Below are positions 44,126-53,845 of a stretch of 64,000 nt of DNA, one piece after another. This DNA comes from Paracoccaceae bacterium. GTDB lineage: Bacteria; Pseudomonadota; Alphaproteobacteria; Rhodobacterales; Rhodobacteraceae. Both the position numbers and the translations under genes were made by a program. Under the pieces are notes generated by a model. That model saw only the letters and a program-made list of their open reading frames with translations, had not been told where the DNA came from and ran no database searches. How positions within the stretch are numbered: position 1 is the first letter of the stretch; each line of letters begins with the position of its first letter. The stretch covers positions 62,001 to 126,000 of the forward strand of contig JAGRDY010000026.1 in NCBI GenBank assembly GCA_020446815.1, read 5' to 3'.

Positions 44126-44196
44126 GGTGATCGCCAATGCCCCGCGGCGAACCGGTTAAGGCGCGATTGCGCAAACATCCCGATCGTCTGCGAAGG

Positions 44197-45711
44197 CTAC
44201 TGGCAGCCACCGCCGGCCCATATCTTGAGCGCCCGCTTGAACGGGCCGCCAAGCGGATGGTTCTTTGCAAGCGCCCTTTCACCGACCTGTGACAGATAGG
44301 TCTTGCCCTGATCACAAAGCGCCTCACGCGTCCAGTGATGGCAATTGGAACAGGTCTGCCCCTTCCACATCGATTCCGGGATACCGTCGATCGGCGGAAA
44401 CAACGGCCCGCCCTTGATGAGTTGCGCGATGCTGCGCCCTTTCACCCCTTCGGCGCCATTGGGCAACGGCGTGTCGAAAAGCATGGATGCCGGCTCTGCG
44501 GCCTCGGGCTCTGCCAGGGGCGCGGGATCGGGCTCGGGTGCCGCCACGGCAACCTCGACCGCGGGTTTCTTGGCCGCCAGGGTGGTCAGTTCGAATTTGG
44601 CCAATTCCGCATAGGTCCCATCGGGAAACTCGGCCAGATAGGCCTCGTAATCGGCCGCACGGCCCGACGACCGGGCAGCTTCGATCAGCGCCGTTTCGCG
44701 GCTGCCGGGTTCCGCCCCCGCGGACGATCGCCCCGAAGCGGGCGCCACGGGCTGGTCCTTGGCCGCGCTTTCCTGTCCGCCGTTCAGCTCTTCGGCCAAC
44801 ACCTCGCCCAGAAGCAACCGCGCTTCCTCGGCGAAACTGCTGTTGGGATAGCCGCGCAGAAACAGCATGATCTGCACCGGATCGCGCGTCCCGCGCACCG
44901 AGTCCCACAATTGCTTTGCCGCGACCTCCTCGGCCGACATCTGCTTGGGCGGCGAAAAATAAAACGCCGAGGTCAGCGACGACGCATCCCACGGTGTCTG
45001 CGCCCCGCCGGTCTGCTGCAATACCGATACCCGCGTCTGTTTGAACACCTGTTCGATCGGCAGCCCCGGCTTTTCGATTTCTCCGGCCAGTGCCTGTGTG
45101 AACGGGCTGTTGCCGTCCACACCATCCAGCGCGACCGCGCCCGGTGCCGTCGAATAGGCCAGAAACGTGCCGGTCGGGGCCTTCATTTCCGCCAGCCCGT
45201 TGTCACCCATGTCGCGGATCTTTTCAAAGGGATTGTTCCGGCAGGCATCCAGAATGACGATATTGGTCTTGTTACGCGCCGAGGACATCTGCCGCAGGAC
45301 CGTTTCTGCGGGAATCGCCACCAGGCCCAGATCGGCGGCATTGGTCAGGCTCGCATCGACCGGCACAAGATAGTTCGACCCGAAGGATTGAACCCCATGC
45401 CCGGCATAGTAGAAGAGCCCCGTCGCATCGGGCCCTGCATCGCGCAGGTCGCGCCCGAACTGCGCGATGGCGCGGTTCATTTCGAGCTGTCCGGCATTGA
45501 TCAGCAATGTCACCTGGAACCCCTGCTGCTCCAGCGTCCTGGCCATCAGATTGGCGTCGCCGACCGGATTGTCGAGCGATGACACCGCGCTGTAGTCACC
45601 ATTGCCAACGATCATCGCGATCCTGGTTTCGCCCATGGCTTGCCCGGCAATCACCGATCCTGCCAGCAGGGCAGACAGGATCGCCCACAAGAATCGCGAC
45701 AATGACGACAT
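44197..45711 (-). CDS. Exported caspase-like protein with C-terminal CxxCH motif
   Basis: A 504-residue protein with a signal peptide (about 1-27) and a caspase-like C14 domain (about 28-260), dyad H105 in YYAGHGVQ and C157 in ILDACRNNPF. Two short TPR-like repeats (FLRGYPNSSFAEEARLLL, YLAEFPDGTYAELAKFEL) and an acidic Ala/Pro linker follow. The C-terminal 60 residues hold C454-S-N-C457-H458, a c-type haem-binding signature, plus two more cysteines. Haem attachment is periplasmic, so signal peptide and motif agree. ATG 45711 lies 4 bp after the YceI-OmpA stop; the longer frame to 45810 overlaps that gene. A caspase joined to a CxxCH tail is not an arrangement I know as characterised. Zinc binding is an alternative. 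Confidence 0.8.
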   Translation of the reverse strand: MSSLSRFLWAILSALLAGSVIAGQAMGETRIAMIVGNGDYSAVSSLDNPVGDANLMARTLEQQGFQVTLLINAGQLEMNRAIAQFGRDLRDAGPDATGLFYYAGHGVQSFGSNYLVPVDASLTNAADLGLVAIPAETVLRQMSSARNKTNIVILDACRNNPFEKIRDMGDNGLAEMKAPTGTFLAYSTAPGAVALDGVDGNSPFTQALAGEIEKPGLPIEQVFKQTRVSVLQQTGGAQTPWDASSLTSAFYFSPPKQMSAEEVAAKQLWDSVRGTRDPVQIMLFLRGYPNSSFAEEARLLLGEVLAEELNGGQESAAKDQPVAPASGRSSAGAEPGSRETALIEAARSSGRAADYEAYLAEFPDGTYAELAKFELTTLAAKKPAVEVAVAAPEPDPAPLAEPEAAEPASMLFDTPLPNGAEGVKGRSIAQLIKGGPLFPPIDGIPESMWKGQTCSNCHHWTREALCDQGKTYLSQVGERALAKNHPLGGPFKRALKIWAGGGCQ

Positions 45712-45715
45712 CCGC

Positions 45716-46786
45716 CTATCCACCGACAACAGCGAATTCGATGCGCCGGTTGCGCGCCTTGTTTTCGCTCGTATCATTCGGCGCAACGGGCCGCGTCTCG
45801 CCGTAACCAATTGTCACGAAGCGGCTCTTGTCGATTCCCTTTGCCTGAAAGTATCTGGCGACCGATGCCGCGCGGGCATCCGAGAGCCTTTGGTTGGTTG
45901 CATTGCTGCCGTCCGAATCCGTATGGCCGGAAATCTCGATCAGCAAGCCCGGGCAGCGTTCGATGATATCCACCATGCTGTCGAGCAGCGGCGCGCTCTT
46001 GCTGTCGAGCATTGCACTCGCGGTACGAAAATAGATGTGGCCCGAACGGGACAGGATTTCAAAACGCCCCTTGCAGGCCGCAAGATCGAAATTGCCGGCC
46101 GTCTCCAGCGCCACTGAGGACGGATTTTCGGGCGCGGCAGGCGCCGTCGGCACGACGCCATCGGCGCTTTTTCGGAAAACGAAATCGAAGGTCACCGTCG
46201 CCGACGGTATGATGACCACATTGGCCGCTTCTTCCAGTTTCTTGACGCCAGGGGTCAGGTTGAAATCCTCCGTGGCCACGACAATCGGCGCACCCGTGGA
46301 AACCGCGACCATATCATCGGCAAGCTGGGTCACCACGACGCTGGCCTCGAATGCCTTGGTCACGCCATGCAGTGTCAGCGTATAGGGCAGCGAAATCGTC
46401 TTGCGCCGGACCTGCGCCAGATCGGCCAGCGCACCCGGATCAATCACCGCCGAAACGACCGCTTCGGGGTACTGAAAGGTTTCGAACATCAAAAAGCGCA
46501 TCCGTACGTTGCGCAGGTCAACCTTGGTATCCACGGAATCAAGCAAGAACCGGATCGTCGCGACACCGGACGGGTCGATCGACCCCGAGAAGGTCGCAAA
46601 ACTGCTGGATTCAACCTTTGTCTGGTTCTTGACCGACTGAAAGTTGAACGATGATGCGTCAGGCTCCAGAACCCAGCCCGAACCGAAAGGCCCGGTTTGC
46701 GCCGTGGCCGGGCCGATCCAGCCGCAAATGCATGTCAAACCCAGAAACAGAGTTCGAACCGAGTTCCAAATCTTCCCGTGTATCAT
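45716..46786 (-). CDS. YceI-like domain fused to an OmpA peptidoglycan-binding domain
   Basis: A 356-residue exported protein with a signal peptide (about 1-30, ending ATAQ). A YceI-like lipocalin-type domain follows (about 36-215, strings FNFQSVKNQTKVESSSF, MRFLMFETFQYPEA, YTLTLHGVTK). The C-terminal OmpA-like domain (about 245-356) has ISGHTDSDGSNATNQRLS and NRRIEFAV. YceI proteins bind isoprenoid or quinone-like lipids in the periplasm; the OmpA part binds the wall. ATG 46786 is chosen at the signal peptide; the 60-codon extension has no export signal. Its stop lies 4 bp before the CxxCH caspase, so the two are probably co-expressed. Confidence 0.83.
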   Translation of the reverse strand: MIHGKIWNSVRTLFLGLTCICGWIGPATAQTGPFGSGWVLEPDASSFNFQSVKNQTKVESSSFATFSGSIDPSGVATIRFLLDSVDTKVDLRNVRMRFLMFETFQYPEAVVSAVIDPGALADLAQVRRKTISLPYTLTLHGVTKAFEASVVVTQLADDMVAVSTGAPIVVATEDFNLTPGVKKLEEAANVVIIPSATVTFDFVFRKSADGVVPTAPAAPENPSSVALETAGNFDLAACKGRFEILSRSGHIYFRTASAMLDSKSAPLLDSMVDIIERCPGLLIEISGHTDSDGSNATNQRLSDARAASVARYFQAKGIDKSRFVTIGYGETRPVAPNDTSENKARNRRIEFAVVGG

Positions 46787-46919
46787 CAAATCAATCCAGT
46801 TTCTGGCAGGTTCGCAACAATACCGAACGCCGCGTTGCATTTCCAATTTCGCCTCAAACAGGCTTGAATGGAGCAATGATGCCATTCTGGAATCCAAAAT
46901 GCCAACATAAAGCTTGCTG

Positions 46920-47615
46920 TCAAAGGGATCTAAGCAGGACTTTGTTGGATCCGACCGCCGCGGCAATGCGGCTGTAATGGCTCTTGCGTTCCTCCGATGC
47001 TTCGCCCGAACGCAACAGAACCGTTTGCAGTTCCGTCAGAATTTGCGCCGCCTGCACCCCTGCCGAGGACAGCCTGGCTGGATCGACGCCGACCAGCGGG
47101 CGCGTGGTGCGGATGCCGTCCGCGCCCTGGCTTCGCATCGTGACCCGTGGCAGATCCGATGCGGCATTGTCGATTGCCAGATCGTGCAGCTTGCGTGAGG
47201 CATCGAGCAAGGCGGCGCGCGCCTCGGCATAGTCGCCGGTCGCGGGCATGGACCGCGCGACGGCTTCCAGCCGTTCGCTCATGCAGTCGATGACATAGAC
47301 CCATTGCGGCGACGCCGCGCAAAACCGGCTGGCGGCATCGAGATTGTCGACGATGATGCCGGTTCGCTTGTTGGTGGCGGTCCTGAAACGCAGGCTAACG
47401 CTTGCGTCCTCTTTGCCGCGGTCATTGCCATAGCGATCGTCCGTCTGGGCGACGCCGGGAGGTTTCGCGCCAAAGGGCGGCGCCCCGACGGCGGTTCCCG
47501 GCGGCGCCGGTTGCATTTGCCGCGCATCGGCGCTGGCCGCCACACAGGCCAGCGAAACCGCCAGCGCCGCCAGGCGGAACAGGGGATTTCGGATCTTGGC
47601 TAACCGCATTGGCAT
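46920..47615 (-). CDS. Exported protein of unknown function
   Basis: A protein of about 231 residues with a signal peptide (LAALAVSLACVAASADA) and a helical mature part. I do not recognise a family. Two cysteines are visible in the mature region (RFCAASP, VIDCMSER). The start is uncertain: ATG at 47615 has GGAAG at good distance, while ATG at 47627 gives four more residues. It is 133 bp upstream of the YceI-OmpA gene in the same direction and may head that operon. A candidate promoter lies at 47732-47761. Confidence 0.6.
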   Translation of the reverse strand: MPMRLAKIRNPLFRLAALAVSLACVAASADARQMQPAPPGTAVGAPPFGAKPPGVAQTDDRYGNDRGKEDASVSLRFRTATNKRTGIIVDNLDAASRFCAASPQWVYVIDCMSERLEAVARSMPATGDYAEARAALLDASRKLHDLAIDNAASDLPRVTMRSQGADGIRTTRPLVGVDPARLSSAGVQAAQILTELQTVLLRSGEASEERKSHYSRIAAAVGSNKVLLRSL

Positions 47616-47731
47616 TTTCGCTTCCATTCATCGCGCTCGGTGAGGAGGATGGCAAATACCGCCTCACTGACAGCGAGAACGGCCGGAAAAGAGGCGTGAC
47701 CACCGGTGCTCAAACAGCAATAACCTAAAGG

Positions 47732-47761
47732 ATTCTTGCGCTTTTGCCACCGTTTTGTCAA
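47732..47761 (-). promoter_or_regulatory. Candidate sigma-70 promoter for the unknown/YceI-OmpA/caspase genes
   Basis: On the minus strand a perfect TTGACA (47761-47756) is followed after 18 bp by AAGAAT (47737-47732), about 105 bp before the start codon at 47627 or 47615. The -35 is exact and the -10 matches at four of six positions. Confidence 0.4.
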
Positions 47762-47813
47762 CGTTGCGGCGCTCTGTCCCGGATCGGGGTCGCGCGATCG
47801 GGATATGGGCGCT

Positions 47814-49694
47814 TCAATCGAACGTTATCGCGCGCCCGCCACGACGCCAGATCGGTCCTGCGCAAACATAGGCAACAACCGGCATGGCGGCCCCGAAGGC
47901 CACCCAGCCCGGCCCCGGCCACAAGAGCGCGCCAAGCGAAATCGAAACCAGCGCCAGCTTGAGCACCCGGCTCATGCCGGCGGCAGTCGCGGACGCAAGG
48001 AAGGCGAATGTCACAAGAACCGCCAGAGCGATTTCGGCCCATGACCCCAGCAACAACAGCCCCGGTTTGAGAACAATGAGAAACGGCATGACAAACAGCA
48101 TCCAGCCAAATCGCATTGCTTCGCAGGATGTCGCGAGAAAACCTGACCTGGCCAGGGCGCTGGCCGCCAGCGCGGCAAAAGCCACAGGTGGCGTGATCAT
48201 CGACAGAATGCCGCAGTAAAGCACGAAGAAATGCGCCGCCAGCGGCGGCACCCCCGCGTCAATGAGCCCCGGCGTCAGCAATGTTGCCGCGACGATATAG
48301 ACGCCGACCGTGGCCATCCCCATGCCCAGAACAAAGGTCGTTGCCGCCGTCAGGACCAACGCCAGAAACAGGCTTTGCTCGCCCAGCCGGGCAATGTCGA
48401 CCGCCGCCGCCACGGCAACGCCCGTGGCATTCAACACCCCCAGCAGCAGCCCGATCGCCGCCGCCGCGACAAGCAGATGCATCGCGCTGACGATCAGGTC
48501 GCCAAGCCTGTCCCGATGCCGCCGAAGGCTGGCCCTCGGCCCCAACACGACAAGCGAGATGACAAAACAGGCCGTGGCTCCGGCAATTGCCGCCAGAGAA
48601 ACGAAAGCATCCGACCGCACCAGGAAAGCCGCGATGATCGCCGGCGGCAACAGGAACAGCAGCCACCAGGTCTCGAAAGGTTCGACAGTCAGGACGGAGG
48701 CATCCGAATCCGGCGGCAAGTCGACCAGATCGGCCTGGCGGAAAAACGCGAAATAACAGGCCAGCGCCGGGATGATCGCCGCCAGAACCACCGCGGCATA
48801 GGAAACCCCGGCGAGATCGGCCAGAAAAAACGCCGCCGCGCCGAGAACCGGCGGCACTATCTGGCCGCAGGTCGAAGCCGCGGCCTCGATCCCGGCGGCC
48901 GTTTCATTGCGCACACCAATCTTGCGCATCGCCGGGATGGTGAAGGCCCCCGATGTCATCACGTTCGATGTCGCCGCCCCGCTTATGGTGCCAAACAGCC
49001 CCGACGCGACGACACAGGCCTTGATCGCGCCCGACCGGCTGTTTCGCGCCATGCCGAGGGCGATATTGGCGATCACCCGGCCGCCGCCCGAAACCTCGAA
49101 AAACGCGCCGAAGATGACGAAAACCAGCACCACATTGGTGATGATATCCATTGCCCGCCCCAAAAGCCCGCTGGGCCCGTAGACCAGATAGGTGACATAG
49201 CTGGAAAACCGCACCGATGCGGCCGGCATCACCTGCGGCATGAACTGCCCGGCATATCCGAATGCAAGGAACCCGGCGACGATCAAGGCCAAGACCGTTC
49301 CGGCCGCCACACGGCTTGCCAAAAGGATCATCGCCACGGATGCGCAGCCTATGGCGACGACCAGCGGCGACGCCGTCAGGAAAACCGCCTCGTCCGTGCC
49401 AAGGAACCTGACGATCCAGAAACAGATCGCGACCGCCAGCATCGCCGTCGCCGATGCGGCCATCCGCCTCCATGGCTCGCGCGCATGGGCCGCCCGATGG
49501 CTCCAGAATGCGGTGAGCGCCGCAAATAGCTCGAAAGCCAGAAACTGCGATTGCGAAAACCGGCCGGTGATCAGGTTGGCCGGATCCAGCTCGAAAGCCA
49601 CGGGCCCAATCAACATCAGCGTTCCGCTCAGCACGAACACATGATGGGCAAGGCGCGGGACGGGTGCCCGCCGCGCCTTCATGGGCGCCGGCAT
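47814..49694 (-). CDS. Fused TRAP transporter permease (4TM plus 12TM)
   Basis: A 626-residue inner-membrane protein with about 16-18 hydrophobic spans. It resembles fused DctQM-type TRAP permeases: GLFGTISGAATSNVMTSGAFTIP and ASTCGQIVPPVLGAAAFFLADLAG are typical DctM strings. TRAP transporters bring in carboxylates or similar compounds using the sodium or proton gradient and need a periplasmic binding protein, commonly of the TAXI type for fused permeases. None is adjacent, so its partner must be elsewhere. ATG 49694 starts shortly before the first span; the 56-residue extension is arginine/proline-rich and rejected. Confidence 0.82.
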   Translation of the reverse strand: MPAPMKARRAPVPRLAHHVFVLSGTLMLIGPVAFELDPANLITGRFSQSQFLAFELFAALTAFWSHRAAHAREPWRRMAASATAMLAVAICFWIVRFLGTDEAVFLTASPLVVAIGCASVAMILLASRVAAGTVLALIVAGFLAFGYAGQFMPQVMPAASVRFSSYVTYLVYGPSGLLGRAMDIITNVVLVFVIFGAFFEVSGGGRVIANIALGMARNSRSGAIKACVVASGLFGTISGAATSNVMTSGAFTIPAMRKIGVRNETAAGIEAAASTCGQIVPPVLGAAAFFLADLAGVSYAAVVLAAIIPALACYFAFFRQADLVDLPPDSDASVLTVEPFETWWLLFLLPPAIIAAFLVRSDAFVSLAAIAGATACFVISLVVLGPRASLRRHRDRLGDLIVSAMHLLVAAAAIGLLLGVLNATGVAVAAAVDIARLGEQSLFLALVLTAATTFVLGMGMATVGVYIVAATLLTPGLIDAGVPPLAAHFFVLYCGILSMITPPVAFAALAASALARSGFLATSCEAMRFGWMLFVMPFLIVLKPGLLLLGSWAEIALAVLVTFAFLASATAAGMSRVLKLALVSISLGALLWPGPGWVAFGAAMPVVAYVCAGPIWRRGGRAITFD

Positions 49695-49992
49695 TGATCC
49701 GCCGGGCTGTCGTGATCGACAACGGGCGCGGCCATATGTCGGGCTTGCGGGCAAATCCGGCTTCGCCCCGACAGCAAGGCCAAGGCTGCGGCGATCTTCT
49801 TGCCCCGACCCGCCACCGGGCCCTTGCGCCGGATCCTGCGGATGAAAGGAGACAGGTCGCATGTCTGGATTTCCCCACCGGTTGCGGCGCCCGAAGCCGC
49901 GGCCGCCCGAAGCTATGCAGCAAAAGAAGGGCGGGCGCAGGTGCCAGCCTAGGATGAAAGCCGCGATGTGGCAATTGCGGTGGTGATCCGGC
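49695..49992. other. Gene-free gap upstream of the TRAP permease
   Basis: About 300 bp between the TRAP start and the trpE(G) end, both on the minus strand. I see no credible gene: the open frames are proline/arginine-rich extensions of the permease or antisense to it. It should contain the TRAP promoter, but none is clear. Confidence 0.4.
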
Positions 49993-52167
49993 TCAGGGGC
50001 GCCGGTTCGACCCCCTGCCCGGCCTGACCAGCCCGCTGACCACGTTCTCGATCATGCGGATGCCCGCGTCACCGCCCAGCGACATGATCGATTCAGGGTG
50101 GAACTGCACGGCGGCAATCGGTCTGGTGCGATGTTCGATCCCCATCACCACCCCGTCCGCCGTGACTGCCGTCACCTGCAATTCGTCCGGCAGGCTATCG
50201 GCCAGCACATGCAGCGAATGATAGCGCCCGACAGTCACCTGTTCGGGCAGCCCGGCGAACACGCAGCCCGGATCGGTCACTGTTACCCGGCTCGGCTTGC
50301 CATGCATCGGTTCATCGAGCTGGGCCAGCGTCGCGCCATGATATTCGCCCAGCGCCTGAAGCCCCAGACAGACCCCGAAAACCGGCAGGCCACGCGTCAT
50401 CGCCTTGTCGATGGTGACGCGGCAGTCGAAATCCGCGGGGCTGCCCGGCCCCGGCGACAACACCATCAGATCGGGCAGGAACGCATCGATCACCGCTTCG
50501 GGCACGGGGCTGCGCACGGTCAGCACCTCGGCCCCGGTCTGGCGGAAATAATTGGCCAGCGTGTGAACGAAACTGTCTTCGTGATCGACCAGCAGCACCC
50601 GCCGCCCCGCACCCAGCTGCCTGCGCGCCCTGGCGGCGGAATTGTCCCCCGGCCCCATGTCGCCGCGAATGGCCGCGCGCATCGCCGAGGCTTTCAGTTC
50701 GGTCTCGGCCTCCTCGGCTTCCGGTTCGCTGTCATTGAGCAGGGTGGCCCCGGCGCGCACCTCGGCCACACCGTCCTTGATGCGGATGGTGCGCAGCGTC
50801 AGGCCGGTGTTCATGTTGCCGTCAAACTGCACCGCGCCCACCGCGCCGCCATACCAGAAACGGGTGGATTTTTCATGCGCCTCGATGAAGCGCATCGCCC
50901 AAAGCTTGGGCGCGCCCGTCACCGTCACCGCCCAGGCATGGGACAGGAAGGCGTCGAAGGCATCCATGCCGGGGCGCAGCCGTCCCTCGATATGGTCGAC
51001 CGTGTGGATGAGCCGCGAATACATCTCGATCTGGCGCCGCCCGATGACCCGCACCGACCCCGGCTCGCAGACCCGGCTCTTGTCGTTGCGGTCCACGTCC
51101 GAGCACATCGTAAGCTCGCTTTCCTCCTTGCGCGACTGAAGCAGCTTGAGGATTTGCTCGCTGTCCTCGATGGCGTCGGCGCCGCGCTTGATGGTGCCGG
51201 AAATCGGGCAGGTTTCCACCCGCCGCCCGGTGACGCGGACAAACATTTCGGGGCTGGCGCCGACCAGATATTCGCGCTCGCCGATATTCATCAAGAACCC
51301 GAAGGGTGCCGGGTTGATCAGCTTCAGCCGCCGGAAGATGGCCGCCGGGCTGTCCTTGCACGGCTCGTAAAAGACCTGCCCCGGAACCACCTCGAACAGA
51401 TCGCCCCGGCGAAAGCTCTTCTTGGCCTCGCGCACCAGATCGGCATATTCACCGGGCGCATGATCGCCGCGCGCAAGATCGGACCGCCCCGGCCTGAACG
51501 CCAGTTTCGCGCCGCCGCCCCGGCGGCCCGCCGTTGTCGCGCCATCCCTGGAAAACGTGTAGCTCAGCCGCGTCGCCCGCGCCGAATAGTGGTCGACGAC
51601 AATCAGTTCATCGGCCAGAAACAGCACCAGATCGCGTTGATCGGCCGGGCGGGGCAGCCTGAACTCGATCGGCTCGAACTGAAACGCCAGATCATAGCCA
51701 AAAGCCCCGTAGAGCCCCAGATTGCCGTCCTCTTCGGACCGGAACAGCCCGACGATCGCCCGCAACACCGAAAAGACCGAGGGCGCGCGCGACCGTTCCT
51801 CTTCGTTGTAAAGCCGCTCCGGTTCGCGGATCGTCAGCGTCAGGGCCTGAGCATCGCCCGCAAGGCTTTCCACCGCCGCCAGCGCCGCCACCACCGGGCG
51901 CACAAAGCCCAGCAATACCTCGCCGCGCGCGTTTAGCGCAGCAATTTTCACCTGCCGCCCCCGGCTCTCGATCATCAGGGGTGGCTCGGCGAAGCCGATA
52001 TCCCAGCGCGTGTAGCGCCCCGGATATTCGTAGTTGGAGCTCAAAAGCACCCCGCAATGATCGTCGAGCCGGTCAATGAGCGTTTCGATCGCGGTGGCGT
52101 AATCGGCGGCGGATTCGCGGCGGGTAACGTCAACGCCGCCTTCGGTGACAAAGCTGTGGTCGGACAT
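49993..52167 (-). CDS. trpE(G): Anthranilate synthase, fused TrpE-TrpG
   Basis: A 724-residue fusion that makes anthranilate from chorismate and glutamine, the first step of tryptophan synthesis. The N-terminal part (about 1-510) is the TrpE synthase, with [26 protein letters not shown] and [12 protein letters not shown]. The C-terminal part (about 530-715) is a class I glutamine amidotransferase with nucleophile in [11 protein letters not shown] and the H/E pair in [10 protein letters not shown]. The architecture and start region resemble the fused TrpE(G) of Rhizobiales rather than separate trpE and trpG genes. A 45-codon ORF with a strong ribosome site ends 3 bp upstream, so translation may be coupled. 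Confidence 0.93.
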   Translation of the reverse strand: MSDHSFVTEGGVDVTRRESAADYATAIETLIDRLDDHCGVLLSSNYEYPGRYTRWDIGFAEPPLMIESRGRQVKIAALNARGEVLLGFVRPVVAALAAVESLAGDAQALTLTIREPERLYNEEERSRAPSVFSVLRAIVGLFRSEEDGNLGLYGAFGYDLAFQFEPIEFRLPRPADQRDLVLFLADELIVVDHYSARATRLSYTFSRDGATTAGRRGGGAKLAFRPGRSDLARGDHAPGEYADLVREAKKSFRRGDLFEVVPGQVFYEPCKDSPAAIFRRLKLINPAPFGFLMNIGEREYLVGASPEMFVRVTGRRVETCPISGTIKRGADAIEDSEQILKLLQSRKEESELTMCSDVDRNDKSRVCEPGSVRVIGRRQIEMYSRLIHTVDHIEGRLRPGMDAFDAFLSHAWAVTVTGAPKLWAMRFIEAHEKSTRFWYGGAVGAVQFDGNMNTGLTLRTIRIKDGVAEVRAGATLLNDSEPEAEEAETELKASAMRAAIRGDMGPGDNSAARARRQLGAGRRVLLVDHEDSFVHTLANYFRQTGAEVLTVRSPVPEAVIDAFLPDLMVLSPGPGSPADFDCRVTIDKAMTRGLPVFGVCLGLQALGEYHGATLAQLDEPMHGKPSRVTVTDPGCVFAGLPEQVTVGRYHSLHVLADSLPDELQVTAVTADGVVMGIEHRTRPIAAVQFHPESIMSLGGDAGIRMIENVVSGLVRPGRGSNRRP

Positions 52168-52170
52168 GTC

Positions 52171-52308
52171 TCAATTCACTCGGATGAGGGGCCGTTTGGG
52201 GCCGAAAGGGGCGCGACGGGCGATCAGTGCGACAGCCAGACCTGCCATCGTCCCCTCGCCATCCGCCCAGGTCTTGGGGATTTGCACAAGGATGCGCTCT
52301 CCTCTCAT
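52171..52308 (-). CDS. Small ORF directly upstream of trpE(G), possible leader
   Basis: A 45-codon frame on the minus strand. It starts at ATG 52308, with GGAGG eight bases upstream, and ends 3 bp before the trpE(G) ATG, which itself has only a weak ribosome site. It holds one Trp codon. An out-of-frame 12-codon ORF inside it (52224-52262, with W at residues 6 and 9) could instead be an attenuation-type leader peptide. No textbook attenuator with T-run is visible. Whether the product is a real small protein is unknown. Confidence 0.4.
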   Translation of the reverse strand: MRGERILVQIPKTWADGEGTMAGLAVALIARRAPFGPKRPLIRVN

Positions 52309-52408
52309 TCAACGAGCCTCCGGGTGGTAGCAATCCCGTTGATGCTTGTAAACTCTTCGTTGTCTGGCGCGGCGCGGCGCGCATCACAGCCCGACCGCCT
52401 GGCCCGGA

Positions 52409-53671
52409 TCAGAACCCCCGCCAAAGCTGATTGGCCGCAAAGGCCGCCCGGTAAAACCCCGATTGCAGCCAGCCGGCCCGCACCGGGCGCATTTCCGTCA
52501 CCGGCATCGGCAGTGCCTCTTCGCGCCCACCGCTCAGCAACTCGGCCATCGCCTTGCCGAACAGCGTGCCGGGCGAAATCCCCCGCCCGTTATACCCGAC
52601 AGGCGCATAAAGCCCCGCGTCCAGCCGCAGGATGCGCGGCAGATGGTCGGGCGTCATGGCAATCTCGCCGTGCCAGCCGGCCTCGAACCTGACCGGCCCG
52701 AGCGCGGGAAACAGCCGGCGCAGCATGGCGCGCGCCCAGCGTTCGGAAAGCCCGCCGATCATCTCTCCCATCGAGCCGATGATCAGCCGGCCAAAGGCAT
52801 CGCGGCGCAGCGAAAACATGATGGTGCCGGTATCCCAGATGCCCTGCCCGCCCGGCAGGATCGGACCGGCGCGCTCGCCCAGGGGCTCGGTTGCCAGTTG
52901 AAAGAACCGGATCGTGGTGAAGGTTCTCCGCAGCCCCGGCCAGAGATCGCCGCTATAGGCATTGGTCGCGATCACCACCGCTTTGGCGCGCAGGCTGCCC
53001 TTGGTGGTGCCGACCCGCCAGCCGGCGCCATCGCGCTTCAGCGACTGTGCCGTCACCCCGGTCGAAATCATCGCCCCCGCCGCCTTGGCCGCCCGCGCCA
53101 GACCCCGCGCATAGCCCATCGGATTTATCGTGCCCGCGCGCCGGTCCAGCAACCCGCCGTGAAAGACCGCAGTGCCGATGCGCTCGGCCGTCTCAGCCGC
53201 GGAAAGCAGCTCGACCGGCGCGCCAAGCCGCTGCCATTCCGCCCAGCGCCTTTCCAGATCGCGCAGCCCGCCGGGCGCATGCGCGGCATGGATGGTGCCT
53301 GTGCGCACCGGCTCGCAGTCGATCCGATGCCGGTCGATCAGATCGAAGACATATTCCGGCCCCGCGCCCAGCAGTTCGATCAACGCAGCCCCGCGCGCCT
53401 CACCCAATTTCGCCCGCACATCCTGCGGCGGCAGCCACAGCCCGGCATTGACCAGCCCGACATTGCGCCCCGACCCGCCATGGCCGATGCTTTTCGCCTC
53501 CAGCACATGGCACGACAACCCGCGCCCGGCCCCGTGCAGCGCGGTCGAAAGCCCGGTATATCCGCCGCCGATTATCGCCAGATCGACCGCTCCGCTTGCC
53601 GCAGGCGCGCCGTGCGGTTCCGGTTCGCCCGCCGTGTCGGCCCAAAGCGATATGGCGGATGAAGCATTCAT
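52409..53671 (-). CDS. FAD-dependent amine oxidoreductase (DAO/PuuB-like family)
   Basis: A 420-residue flavoprotein of the DAO/GlyOX superfamily. The FAD-binding GxGxxG motif is IIGGGYTGLSTALHGAG near residue 35, and the C-terminal family motif is GYNGRGISPGTLFGKAMAELL. Close relatives oxidise gamma-glutamylputrescine, sarcosine or glycine-type amines to aldehydes plus hydrogen peroxide. ATG 53671 is preferred, with AAGGAA somewhat far upstream. It is 242 bp before the trpE(G) start on the same strand. Because other amine-catabolic genes are in the window a PuuB-like role is attractive, but it is not clustered with them. Confidence 0.8.
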   Translation of the reverse strand: MNASSAISLWADTAGEPEPHGAPAASGAVDLAIIGGGYTGLSTALHGAGRGLSCHVLEAKSIGHGGSGRNVGLVNAGLWLPPQDVRAKLGEARGAALIELLGAGPEYVFDLIDRHRIDCEPVRTGTIHAAHAPGGLRDLERRWAEWQRLGAPVELLSAAETAERIGTAVFHGGLLDRRAGTINPMGYARGLARAAKAAGAMISTGVTAQSLKRDGAGWRVGTTKGSLRAKAVVIATNAYSGDLWPGLRRTFTTIRFFQLATEPLGERAGPILPGGQGIWDTGTIMFSLRRDAFGRLIIGSMGEMIGGLSERWARAMLRRLFPALGPVRFEAGWHGEIAMTPDHLPRILRLDAGLYAPVGYNGRGISPGTLFGKAMAELLSGGREEALPMPVTEMRPVRAGWLQSGFYRAAFAANQLWRGF

Positions 53672-53845
53672 GATCGGGTCGGTTCCTTCGCTCGGCAGCG
53701 CCGCGCAGGTGAAATGTGAAAATCCGGCATCCCGGCACAACCGGCGCCGATCCTTAGCGCCGTCGCCGCCACTGTCAATATGACGTGCCGGCCCACTCCG
53801 CCAGTCGCCACGAACGACAAACCCCGCCAGACCGCGCCATGCGCT

